From assembly GCA_961205875.1 (NCBI GenBank), contig OY540813.1, forward strand, positions 186,001-250,000: a stretch of DNA of 64,000 nt. The letters run 5' to 3'. A program made the translations under genes and the position numbers. Below, in pieces: positions 22,931 through 33,180 of this stretch (its first letter is position 1; each line of letters begins with the position of its first letter). The notes below the pieces were generated by a model, which did not search any database, was not told the DNA's origin, and was given only the letters and a program-made list of their open reading frames with translations. This stretch comes from Sialis fuliginosa (lineage: Eukaryota > Arthropoda > Insecta > Megaloptera > Sialidae).

Positions 22931-23374
22931 TAACTAACAAATATGCACTTATTTTGGATGATTTTTTTTTTTTTTTGAAATAATATACGTTTTTTGAAGT
23001 CGGTTTTATTTTTTCTTATAAAGTTTTTTACTATAAAAAACCAACACTGTCTATCTGTCTGTCACATGTAGAATTATCAACAATTACGAATTTTTCAAAA
23101 ATAATTCAAATGATTTAATTACTGAGAAATTCGTTCACAGATAGACAGACAGATAGACAGACGCGGACCTTATTTAATACTATATACATTCGCCGAGATT
23201 GGTCCAAAGAAACTTCTTATAGTGGTAAACGACTCTAACAAAGAGCATAATACAAAGTACATAATATGATGATTTTGCTTTAGATTTTAAATTTTTTAAA
23301 AAGAACAATTATAATCAGGGACTTCTGCAACAGTTGTCGAGTCAATGAGGCGACAGGAAGGTCCACATTTAACC
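22931..23374. other. AT-rich intergenic DNA
   Basis: Two short CTGTCTGTC/GACAGACAG stretches around 23050 and 23145 form a loose inverted pair. No gene. Confidence 0.4.
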
Positions 23375-23819
23375 AAGGGTGTAAGCACATGGTGACACCA
23401 GTGACACGCACCCCTGGGGGGGGGTCTATGGGCCGTGGTATCGTCTTACAACGTTTACAGTAAGTATAGTTCCCTTTTCTCAGTAATCCCTTAAGTTCTT
23501 TGTTTACTACACACTACACATGTGATTACATTTTCTGGAATGTAGGGTGCATATATGTATTTGAGTTATGTATCGTCCTAAAAAAGTCAAAGCGGTTAAT
23601 TAACAAACATACCAAAACCCCACAGTTGATTATGAAAAAAAATTCGATGAATTTTTTGCAGTCTTTAAAAAATTGAAAATTTTGAAACCCTCCACGGGTC
23701 GTAATAAATTTTTTTTAACAAATCTAAAGAATGATTTTTGAAGATGAGGCTTTTCTTTGTAAAGCTGTACGCCCTTTTTTGAACGAATTATCCTTAATAT
23801 ATATAAAGCTCAACGTCTC

Positions 23820-23857
<38 letters not shown>

Positions 23858-25340
23858 CGTTAGTTACCTTATCACTCGAGAACCACTTATCCGATTGACG
23901 TGTTTTTTTTTTTAATTCATAGGTACGTTCTCTGGCCAGGTTATAGGCTATATTTTTTTAGGTTAGATAACATAACAACTAAGCAGTGACAATAATAGTA
24001 AATCAAGTCGGAAAAATTTTTGCCGTCGGCGCGCTGTTTTGTAATACGCTGCCTAAACCGTTCAATATAGAACAAAATAATGTAATAAAGAATTGTGTAG
24101 AATCAAAAGTTCTTCAATTAAGTCCGTGACACCATATGTCTAACTTTTATATTTTAGCCACAATGACTGCTTTTATGTTACAAAAAAAACATAAAATATT
24201 TGGGTTCTGTTTACATGGACTTATGACCTGCAAAACATTAATCCATATCGAAATAAATGATTTCATCGTCATAAGCACTTAATGTAGATATAGTTTGCCC
24301 TTTACAGCATCCAATTTGGTCGTATAGTTTAGAAAATATCTTAAAATATATTTATAAAGGTAACATCTTAAATGTATGGTGTCGTGCCGCATCGAAGCGA
24401 GTACATCAGACTGGATTCGCGTACGCTCGGTAGATATTCGGAGTCCCTCGGCTGATCGTTTGTGTTTATTTTGTTTTCAATAATTAACATTTAAATTTAA
24501 ACAGAACACAAATTATTTGTACTTTTTTCTTCTGATTCGTTTTTGTTAGGTAATTTAGGTATTGATAAATTATTATTACAATAATAACTAATCGTGTTTG
24601 TACTTAATTAATTAAACTATATTTTTCAAAAATCCTAAACAATAATTCCGTAGTCTACGCGAGCGAAGCCGCGTGGGCCCAGCTAGTTTTAAATAAAAAA
24701 AAAACATACTAAACAAATTTCTTTGAATTTTTTGCTATCTTCAAAAAAAAAAATTACTTTTGAGACCCTCAATGAGTCGTGATAAATTTTTTTGAACAAA
24801 TCTAACAAATTACTTTTATAGATCATACTTTTCTCTTCAATTTACTCGCTGAATATTATTACATTTTATTTAATACGTGGGGTTTTGGTGGGGTAAATTG
24901 AACCAAATTTGACATTATTAATTCCGTCACAAAATTTTTGATTTACGAGGTTAAACTCATCTTTCTCTAATTAAATATAAAATATACCTCCAAAACTACA
25001 TTCTTATCAAAAAAAAGCCATTTATAATTTCATTTTTAATACGATTTTGTAACAGCAATACAACTGAGGTATATTTATATTAACTTTTTATCTTATTTTT
25101 AATCATAGAACAAGAATATATACTTATTTTGTGTAATTTGAAGCATCCGTATTAAGTAAAATTCTGCAGTACTTTCTTTCTTCGATATTTTTCGAAAACG
25201 GTTGATCTTATGACAAATAAACAAAGTATATTTTTGTGTATTTTGTATCATATAATCTTCTATAAGTAAATAAAAAAATTCAAAAACAAAAAAATACTTG
25301 ATAAAAATCGGCGGGCCCACTGAACCCTTACACCCCTGGT
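23375..25340. mobile_element. Possible older element with CAAGGGTGTAAG ends, hosting a Helitron
   Basis: CAAGGGTGTAAG near 23380 and the inverted CTTACACCCCTG near 25330 could be the ends of one element. No matching target duplication was found. Two related segments (about 23640-23760 and 24715-24840, sharing CGTRATAAATTTTTTT and GAATTTTTTGC) flank the Helitron as a direct duplication. Confidence 0.35.
23791..24686 (+). mobile_element. Non-autonomous Helitron, 896 bp, both ends intact
   Basis: It starts TCCTTAATATATATAAAGCT immediately after an A and ends GCGTGGGCCCAGCTAG immediately before a T. Inverted GC-rich words (CGCGAGCGAAGCCGCG) provide the terminal hairpin upstream of CTAG. Insertion between A and T, a 5' TC and a 3' CTRR preceded by a hairpin are the Helitron hallmarks. 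There is no Rep/helicase frame. The 5' part contains a CTGTCTG microsatellite. The unique interior (about 24370-24460, ATCGAAGCGAGTACATCAGA) may be captured DNA. Confidence 0.9.
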
Positions 25341-25644
25341 CTAAATTATATATTATTATATTTAATACTAATCCCTGTATCAAATTTCATAACTGTAGCA
25401 CAATGGGTTCTCTAGATATTAAATAAACACTAATTTTGGGTAAAAGTCTGTAGCTCCCTCAGGAAGAATTTCCGGACATAGGTTCACATAAGGTTTTTTT
25501 ACTTAAAATTACATCCTCACTAGTTGTAAATCATCCTGTATATCTTTAAAACAATATTCTCAAACAAAAACTATTTAAAACAATATATATTTTCTCTCTC
25601 TTTAAATAAATGCAACAACCTATAACGCGAGAAAACTGCAAGTA
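25341..25644. other. AT-rich intergenic DNA
   Basis: No feature recognised. Confidence 0.4.
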
Positions 25645-26450
25645 CACCCAATTCTGTTTTTACACGGTCTTTTTTTACACGGTTTTGATTTAACACGGTC
25701 TAGAAAAAAAAAATTTTTTCCGTTTTTACACGATTTGATTCGATTTAGCACGATTATAAAAAGCCATTTGATTTAAATTTTAAAGAACAAGTATAAAAAC
25801 AAATCGTAGCTTAAATAAACGCCATCTGGCGACCAAACAAAATTTCTAACAAAAATCTAGATTACGTCCTTATCGGCGTAAACATTAACCGTAATTTTCT
25901 AGATTGTTTTTTTCTATCTGTTATTTATAAAATAGTTAGGGAATTCCCCTTTCTAAATTATTTTCATAGCAGCTTAAGTATTATTTTAGTCTTGTATTAT
26001 GATTTTTAGTCGATTATGATAGCGAATAGAGCTATATTATTTTCATCACCTTGATTTTTTACAATTTTTGTTAATGAATTTTTAATGATTTTTAATTTGT
26101 TTTAATTTACTTTAAGAATTGAATTATGTACTCTTTGTTTATTAATTTATATTGTTTTTTGTATTAGTTTTCAGTTCCTAAACTTGCGATAATTTTATAA
26201 TTATGTTACTTTAACTGTAATAATTGAATTGCCTTTTGTTTTTATGAAATAAACTGTGCATGAATGCACATACAAATTTAATTTGGCTTTTATAAGAGTT
26301 TTTTTTGTATGAATCATTTTTTTTAACTATTTTTTCAGGGTATAGAACTATTCCCCTTTTTTTCTATGTACTTCATGTCTTTTTTTACACGGTTTTTTTT
26401 TACACGATTTTTTCTGGAACGTATCTACCGTGTAAAAACAGAATTAGGTG
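25645..26450. mobile_element. TA-flanked mariner/pogo-like non-autonomous element
   Basis: CACCCAATTCTGTTTTTACA and, inverted, CACCTAATTCTGTTTTTACA form the termini, each bounded by TA (25643-25644, 26451-26452). The sub-terminal ACACGG repeats (CACGGTCT, CACGGTTTTG, TTTACACGATTT) resemble transposase-binding repeats. The interior has no transposase frame. A diverged end of the same family lies at 11725-11850. Confidence 0.82.
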
Positions 26451-26452
26451 TA

Positions 26453-26932
26453 TATAAAAATCAAAAATAAGAAATCCGTTTAATAAACATAATAATGTAT
26501 ACTACACACCAACAAATTCAGGAAGTTCGATGCGTTTCACTGACTTTTATCGGACATGGCGTGTTTTGTAGTGATTAACCCCCCATTCCCCTCCCAGCCC
26601 TCTCTGCGATCAAACAGGCAGAAAATTGCCAAGTGCATTTTTATGATTTCGGTGTTGGTACACCTGTGTATATAAACAAACGACAGGTGTCCTCGTCGGA
26701 TTTGTAACCCCATCTCACTTCCTATTCAGATTTTGTATAGGTATATACTAGAACCGGAACCATGCTTGGTTTTAGGGGGGACGCACAGTTAGTTACCCTA
26801 ATACAAAATATTGATAAAATATACACATGCCATTTCATGATTTAACTACGGTGTATAAGGAAATCAATGGTATTTCGGATACATGCAAATAAAAGTAATA
26901 CTCATTAACTCATATTTATAATAAAACAACTA
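26453..26932. other. Unique non-coding DNA
   Basis: Somewhat less AT-rich at 26560-26700 (CATGGCGTGTTTTGTAGTGA, AACGACAGGTGTCCTCGTCG). No gene or repeat was recognised. Confidence 0.35.
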
Positions 26933-27429
26933 AGGTAAAGGCACCACGTTTTTTTTTAATTCTCATGAACTCATGTTATTAATAAAACAAGTAACTCTTT
27001 ATTTAATCAATTTAATTACCAAAGTCCACAAATATAGTTTGGTTTTTGAATTATAGCCTTTTATTTTGTTTATGTTTTTTCTCCAGTAATGGATCAAGTA
27101 AAACCAGTAATGAGCACGCAGTGATGGACACTTGCTAATGATAAGTACTACGACACAAAAGATATCAAAGAAAAAATCGTCTTTGAAACAATGTAAAGCA
27201 GTTTTAAAATAATAAATAAATAAATTATACTAATAATTAGTTTAAATGTCCACCATTTTGACACCTATTGGCCTCATGTGATCAAATCACGCTGTAAGAC
27301 AGTTAAATGTATATAGATTAATATTCAGAAATGGTAGTAATCAAATATCAACAAATATTTTTAATTTAGTACATTTAATTAAACAAAAGTCCAACACTGG
27401 GTTATGATCCAAAACTGGTACCAGTACCT
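26933..27429. mobile_element. Family B MITE, copy B3, TA-flanked
   Basis: AGGTAAAGGCACCACG starts and ACTGGTACCAGTACCT ends the copy, with TA at 26931-26932 and 27430-27431. The internal CCAGTAATGGATCAAGTAAA, ACCAGTAATGAGCACGCAGT and GATGGACAC repeats are intact. Confidence 0.9.
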
Positions 27430-27562
27430 TATATACAAAAATAATAAAATTTTCTAGCAATTACAGTGTTCCAAAATTCATATAACTAAAAAAAAGGGCG
27501 TTCATTTAATAAAAAACAATAATTTAAATAAAGTATAAAAACTAATTTTTCGTTTTTAAAAT

Positions 27563-27850
27563 AGCTAGCAAAATATGCTAGTTAGCAAGCACTTTCAAAT
27601 GAGGTATCAAACATATACGACAGTTCTTTTGGAGTTTGTTGAAAACTTTGATAAGTTGTAGGTAAACACCAACGGTATTAAAACAGTGGTGATATTATGA
27701 AAATTATTTTGTACGGTCAAAGTCGCCAACTGTGTTACAATTAGTTGAAGTGTCACTGCTCTAAATTCCATAGATACTAGTACAGAATTAATACCACATT
27801 TGAGAGTGCTTGCAAGCTAGCTAATTTTGCTAGCTCCTTTATAATACCGG
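27563..27850. mobile_element. Family I MITE
   Basis: The inverted ends are ATAGCTAGCAAAATATGCTA with GCAAGCACTTTCAAATGAGG on the left and GAGAGTGCTTGCAAGCTAGC with TAATTTTGCTAGCTCC on the right. A fragment of the right end recurs at 40386-40445. Confidence 0.75.
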
Positions 27851-28136
27851 ACATTAGAATTTAGACCGAGATTCAACAGCTTCATGGGATTGTAAATATT
27901 CTGAATTGAAGTTGAAAACAAGTATCAGTTTTGACTTTTGTACAAGTCTGTTGTGATGTTAAACAAGTTGTATAACTTGGCAAAATGACAAAGAATGTTT
28001 AGAAAGAATTAAAATTTATAAACGAATTCTCGTAGCTATTTTAAACATTCAGAATAAGATGTAAACAAAAACATAGGTTAGGTTCAAGTGGACGTAAACA
28101 AGGTTAACTATTACAGACATCCCCATTACCTATATC

Positions 28137-28180
28137 AGCGGTATTCAAAGTGATACTTGGGGGTACGCCAAAATACTGTA
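28137..28180. mobile_element. hAT-type terminus fragment
   Basis: CAGCGGTATTCAAAGTGATA followed by CTTGGGGGTACGCC resembles the end of a hAT element (CAGNGGTTCTCAAAG type). No partner end was found downstream. Confidence 0.45.
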
Positions 28181-28251
28181 TGTTAAATTATATTTTATTT
28201 GTAATTTATCAAAGTTTTGAAAAATATCACACATTTTACACGCGATGGGAA

Positions 28252-28399
28252 ATCAACCACATTAAATAATTACATAAATAATTACCAAATAAAAAATGTT
28301 TCTAGTTTTTGATAACAAAAATTATTTATATCAACTATAATTAATTTTTGTCACCAAAAACTAGAAATATTATTTAGGTAATAATGTGGTTGATATATT
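28252..28399. repeat. Foldback repeat just upstream of the lectin gene
   Basis: AACCACATTA, TTTCTAGTTTTTGATAACAA and their inverted counterparts TTTTTGTCACCAAAAACTAG and ATAATGTGGTTGATA form a ~148-bp palindrome ending about 57 bp before the predicted TATA box. Confidence 0.8.
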
Positions 28400-28455
28400 A
28401 ATTTAAAAGTTAATTAAAACGTGGTGGAAAACAACAAATGACTAATAAGTTAACA

Positions 28456-28491
28456 TATAAATACATTGTAACTTAATTTATTTCTGCCAGT
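28456..28491 (+). promoter_or_regulatory. Predicted lectin core promoter
   Basis: TATAAATA lies at 28456-28463 and an initiator-like CCAGTG at 28487-28492 puts a start near A28489. The TATA start to +1 distance of 33 bp is standard for insects, and the 5' UTR would be about 36 nt. No unambiguous kappa-B site was seen. Confidence 0.5.
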
Positions 28492-28524
28492 GTTTAATAA
28501 AATTGTAACACAAAAATCATCATC

Positions 28525-30747
28525 ATGTTTTCGAAAATATCTTTATCTTTTCTTGTAATATTTTTTAATATTAATAACTGTTATTCTCAGTTTGTCGTCA
28601 ATGTAAGTATAAATATATTATTGTTATGTTTGGGCTACACCTGCGTGTAACGTGACTATTAACGTCTAGTTAGCCACTAAACGCAGGTATAGCTACGAAT
28701 TAACGCGCTAATTCTATAACGGCATTAATAATAGCATTAGATATACATATATAACCTAATAATATAACCTAGCGCGTTAATTAACACATTAGGACCGCGA
28801 TCCCCAAAAGGGGATTTTTATTTAATTATTTTTTTCACTTATATTATACAATATATATATTAAAAAAAATTGGTACTTAATGGGTTAACATTTTATGCCT
28901 GTTGGACGTTAACGCAGGTTTGGCTTTAGCATTAGATATATAATGACGTCTTATATTAAATATGTATTTTATAGGTTAATACAAAATCGAATGAATCCTT
29001 TTTTCAAAATGATCCGCAAAATCCAGTCAATGTACAAGTAAATTATATATTTTGTAACGAAGGTGAGTTTTTTTATTAACATAAATCTAAATTATTTGTT
29101 TATAAATAAAGTAATGTTTTGTAATTATTTCTTCAGCAGATAAGATTCTTGAGAAGTTGCTGAAATTCAGTGTCGGTAATGTTTTGAACATTGCCTTGAA
29201 TGTAAGTATTTATTTCTTTCATTGTATCTTTTTACAGATGTTGAACAAATTAAAATAATAATAATCAATTTAAATTTTACAATTTAGTCTAAATATTCAC
29301 TTATGCTAAGAAAATGTTTTATTTCAATTTAAATTTTTTTTAAGGGTAATTCTTTTATAGAAGATGGTAGTTTATTATATATTTTTACTATGGAGTTTTA
29401 TGCTCCTTTATACACAACTGTTAATTTTATTTGTATTTTAACTAAATTTTCTTGATTTCTTGTTGAGTAATTATGCGTGAACGTTTTATAATATTTTTTA
29501 GCGTAAATTATATATTCGTATATAAATCTGTATTTGTTAAAAATTTTAGATTTAGAAATAGTGGTTTACATGACTCGGTTGATTTTGTTTTACATATAAA
29601 TCTAAGACATTGTTTATTATTGTTATAACTATACTGACGTTTAATATTATATTTAATATTATAGAATAACACAGCACCAAATGTGACCTCAAACATAGGG
29701 AACATAACTACAGATCAGAATAAAGGTGAGTTTATTTAATAAATCTAAATTATTCGTTTGTTTTTCTTATAAATAACTAGCGCACTGGACCCGGTGTTAC
29801 CCGGGTTAATATCCACAAAATCATAGTAGACTAAATTAATAAAATATTGAAACTGTAAATTATAGAATTCTGTATTCCATGGCTAGGGTACTATGTTTCT
29901 ATACACCTAAGTGACAGTTGTATGCTCTGACGTCATGGAAACAAAACACAACTTGGTACAGAGTGTTTTAGTATTTTGATATTAAATTTTAGGTTTTCAT
30001 AAAATAATAAAATAATCTATTTATTGGTGAAAACCGCATTGAAATCGGTTCAGTAATTCCCGAGTGTATAAGCCTCAAACAAACGAACATTCATTTTTAT
30101 ATAATAGAGAAGTAATGTTTTGTAATTATTTCTTCAACAGATAAGGAAGTTGAGAAGGCGGTAAAACTCCTTCATGGTTACACTTACTACCCTGGACTTG
30201 GGTATTACAAATACCACGAGAGTTTCATCACTTGGCAGAATGCAAATGACATCTGTGTAAATGAGGGGGCCCATTTAGTTGTGATCAATTCTCAAGCCGA
30301 GGCGGATTTGGTCCAAGGGATAATGAAAATAAATTCTGTTAGTGAGGCACATGTAGGCTTCTATAGAGTGTCCGGGAATAGCGAATTTGTAACTGTTTTA
30401 GGTAAATAACCAAATACAGTGAAACTTCTCAAAAACGAGCAGCATTTCATGATATTCACGTTGTTTTTATTTGTAACCAAACTAGGTCTATTTTGACAAG
30501 TTTCACTAAACATTCACTTCAAGTAGAAATAATTAAAACATTCCAAATTCTAGAAAAAATATATCAATATAAATAAAATATTTGGTATTGTTTTTCAGGC
30601 GGTCGTTTGGCGGATTCTGGATTTGAGAAATGGTACCCAGGTCGTCCCGGTAATAATAAAGACTGGAACTGTGGATTGATGCATAATACTGGCACTCTTC
30701 TTAATTTTATCTCCTCATATAACCTTCCATTCGTCTGTGAAAAATAA
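28525..30747 (+). CDS. Secreted single-CRD C-type lectin, immulectin-like (six exons)
   Basis: Exons: 28525-28602, 28975-29062, 29140-29201, 29665-29725, 30141-30401, 30599-30747. All introns are GT-AG with consistent phases; the product is 232 residues. Residues 1-21 form a signal peptide (MFSKISLSFLVIFFNINNCY). Residues 27-96 are an Asn-rich linker with N-glycosylation sequons (NVT, NIT). A C-type lectin domain runs from about 110 to 232: YYPGLGYYKYHESF, WQNANDIC (Cys135), HLVVIN, VGFYR, FVTVLG, WNCG (Cys208) and a terminal PFVCEK (Cys230). YxPGLGYYKxH..TW and the C-terminus are typical of lepidopteran immulectins, secreted pattern-recognition proteins of fat body and haemolymph that usually have two CRDs; this has one. 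The third conserved Cys, WND and EPN/QPD are absent (PGRPGNN at 197-203 instead). The exon structure makes the call firm; ligand unknown. Confidence 0.88.
28628..28930. mobile_element. Foldback MITE in lectin intron 1
   Basis: GGGCTACACCTGCGTGTAAC near 28631 and the inverted GTTAACGCAGGTTTGGCT near 28908 bracket sequence rich in TTAACGCG/AACGCGCTAA words. It lies wholly inside intron 1 (28603-28974) and does not touch the splice sites. Confidence 0.6.
29777..30110 (-). mobile_element. Non-autonomous Helitron in lectin intron 4 (inverted)
   Basis: On the minus strand it starts TCTCTATTATATAAAAATGA (from 30110) and ends at CTAG (29777-29780) just before a T. Near its 3' end are GTAACACCGGGTCCAGTGCG words. 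Removing it gives ATAAATAA/AGTAATG, identical to the corresponding part of intron 2 (about 29099-29115), which serves as the uninserted paralogous site. This fixes both ends precisely. Confidence 0.85.
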
Positions 30748-30816
30748 CATAAATACATTTACTAAATTTAATTTGTAAAACTATGTATTTAATGCATTTC
30801 TGTATTTTTATGTAAA

Positions 30817-30822
30817 ATAATA
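30817..30822 (+). promoter_or_regulatory. Lectin polyadenylation signal
   Basis: AATAAA 70 bp after the stop codon of the lectin gene, in AT-rich 3' UTR. Confidence 0.7.
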
Positions 30823-30960
30823 AATATATTATCTTAATCTATGGATGTTGTTTAGTTACACACGCACAGACACACAGACACACACGTGTATAAATTATAT
30901 TATATTACTGAATTATTATTTATTAGGTAAAAATGATCGAAAGTAAGTCACTTAACTTAA

Positions 30961-31849
30961 GGGTGGGGGGGGGGTAAGGTTTTAAAGGCGAAAAAATGGC
31001 ATATTTTCATGATTTTTTTTTGAAGATATGAATTATGTTGGTTTATTTATTTCATATACACGTTATAGTATGACATCTAAAGTATCTTTGGAAAAATTTT
31101 CAATTAAAAATATCAAAAAATAAGTCCATGACACCGAATCTCTGGAGGCGCCTCGAAAAAAAGTTGTTATGCGGTGAACACCATAACTCGTTACCGGATC
31201 ATCTAAAACAAAAAAATCGAAATGTGCTTGAAAGGTGATTTGTTTCCCTAGGTAACCAGAGAGAGTTTTTTTTTTCGATTTAATTATTTTTGGCAGCATT
31301 TGAAAGTGAAAAACGTGATTTTCGCTAAAAATTTCGGTGAATTTGTTATTATAAAATGGAAAAAAATGGTAAAAAAAAAAACCTCTCTCTGATTATCTGT
31401 TGATTTATGTGTAGTAATAGTGTTTAAAATTTCAAAAGGATCGGTCAAGTAGATTTTGAGTTATAATGTTCACGAACATCAAAAATGACATTTGCGAGAA
31501 AATCGATTTAAAGTTTATTATATACTCGTACATCCAAAATTAAGCATCAATAAAAAGGTATAATTTTTTATACTTACACAGAATCATCAATGCCAGCTTC
31601 GTACAGTGAAACACTGTCATTCAGGATGTCCAATGCATCTTTTTGCTCTTGCCTAAGTTGGATTCTACCCTCTTTACTTGTACGTGCAGTTTGTCCGTAT
31701 AAAAATCGAGCATGAGGGTCGGTCGCTTGAAACGCTGTATCTTCGTTAGTTTTATTCCGATTTACTTGAAATTTTGACACAATACTCTCGACATGTTGTA
31801 CAAAAAAATTTAAAAAAAAATGCATTTTAAAACCTTACCCCCCCCCCCC
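30961..31849. mobile_element. TTAA-flanked (piggyBac-like) element
   Basis: TTAA at 30957-30960 and 31850-31853 bounds GGGTGGGGGGGGGGTAAGGT and, inverted, a C/G run with GTAAGGTTTTAAAATGC. TTAA targets and GGG/CCC-type ends suggest a piggyBac-like MITE, although homopolymer runs make the ends approximate. Typical transposon words (GATCGGTCAAGTAGATTTTG) lie inside. It carries the exon-like frame at 31574-31825. Confidence 0.6.
31571..31825 (-). CDS. Exon-like frame inside the TTAA element, unrecognised
   Basis: An 83-codon minus-strand frame becomes convincingly protein-like in its second half (KEGRIQLRQEQKDALDILND then SVSLYEAGIDDSV). It ends exactly at a perfect donor (TCTGT/GTAAGTATA, minus strand, about 31572). 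The first ~30 codons read through a transposon-like FQVNRNKTNEDTAF stretch. I do not recognise the family. It may be a captured host exon or a remnant of the element's own spliced gene. Confidence 0.3.
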
Positions 31850-31853
31850 TTAA

Positions 31854-32224
31854 TTATTATTATTATACTTAACCTCTATTTGTTATTTCTATTTTATATA
31901 AATGAATTACATTTAGAATTAAAACAAGAATTAGCTAACATTTGAACGCGAGTCCCTCTATTAAGATATAAAATGTCATGTAACCCTCAAAGAATACTTT
32001 TAGTAGCCGGACCTGGTTTTATTTAATAATATCATAACAGTGCAATATTTTAATTAAACATTTATTTATGGATGAAAGTATCTCACAAACGTTTTGGATA
32101 CGGCCCTGTTTATAACAATCGAATTAATTTATTCAAATTATTTAAAACAATTGTATAAAAAAAAAACATTCCAGATAATAAAAAATTTCAGAAAGATGTC
32201 GTATCTTTTAAAATTTTGTCACTT
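31854..32224. other. AT-rich intergenic DNA
   Basis: No feature recognised. Confidence 0.35.
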
Positions 32225-32400
32225 ATCAAAAAACATTTGCCAAGTAAATGCACAGTGCTTCCTCGTGCTAAATTCACCAAAGGTAGTTAATTATTCAACA
32301 ATTTAAATAAAACACGATAGTGTTTATATAAATTGCCTGGAATTGGTTAACCATTTACAAACTTTTAAATATATTTTTTTCTACATAAATTTTTACCGAA
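32225..32400. mobile_element. Family A fragment (copy A3)
   Basis: CATTTGCCAAGTAAATGCAC, AGTGCTTCCTCGTGCTAAAT and ATAAATTGCCTGGAATTGG match the left ~170 bp of family A; the right part is missing. Confidence 0.75.
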
Positions 32401-32736
32401 ATTACAGTACTTTGAGATTGTATTTAGCGGCGCACCGAAAAAAAATCACGGAGGGTAAATTTTTTTTATTATTAAATATACATTATTTTAATTTTTATAT
32501 AAATATAAATTATTTAAAAAGTTAAAAAGAATATGGAAGTCATGTATGGTTCTCCATACCGATATTTTAGTCAATATTGCGTTAATTCAGATGATGACAT
32601 TACTGATACAGATAATACCAGTTATATTTTACAATAACACAACTGTTTATTAGTCACAGTTATTTTAATTAGGGTTAATATGCATCAGATAAAAACATTA
32701 ACAATGTTCAAGAACATAGTAATTCTATTTTAAATA

Positions 32737-33180
32737 CATCTCATTATATTTATTTCATATGATATGTTATCATTATGATTAACTAATGGTAATAAAAATA
32801 ACAGTAAGTAAGCACCCCTCCCCCCCTTCCCCTCCACTCTTTTACTTACTAAATTAGCAGCTAAAGATTTTGATATAATTAATTTCTCATTATATTTCTT
32901 GGATATGATAAATTGTTATCATTATGATTAACTAATGGTAATAAAATAATAGTAAGTAAGCAAGCACCCCCCCCCCCCCGCCCCTCCTCTCTTCTACTTA
33001 CTAAATTAGCAGCTAAATATTTTGATATAATTAATTTCTCATTATATTTCTTGGATATGGTATATTGTTATCATTATGATTAACTAATGGTAATAAAATA
33101 ATAGTTAGTAAGCAAGAACCCCCCCCCCCCCCCCCTCTAACCCCTTATCTACTTTCTAAAATAACACCTAAAAAATTAAA
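32737..33180. repeat. Three tandem ~146-bp units with C runs
   Basis: TCTCATTATATTTCTTGGAT (first copy slightly diverged) starts near 32739, 32886 and 33037. Each unit includes GATTAACTAATGGTAATAAA, AGTAAGTAAGCAAGCACC, a C run and TACTTACTAAATTAGCAGCT. Confidence 0.9.

Noticed and set aside
23375..25340. Complete hAT element around the Helitron
   Set aside because: The CAAGGGTGTAAG/CTTACACCCCTG ends are short and the flanking octamers do not match; kept as low confidence only.
28240..28262. Kappa-B (Relish/Dorsal) site GGGAAATCAACC upstream of the lectin
   Set aside because: Only a partial match to GGGRNNYYCC, and it overlaps the edge of the palindrome.
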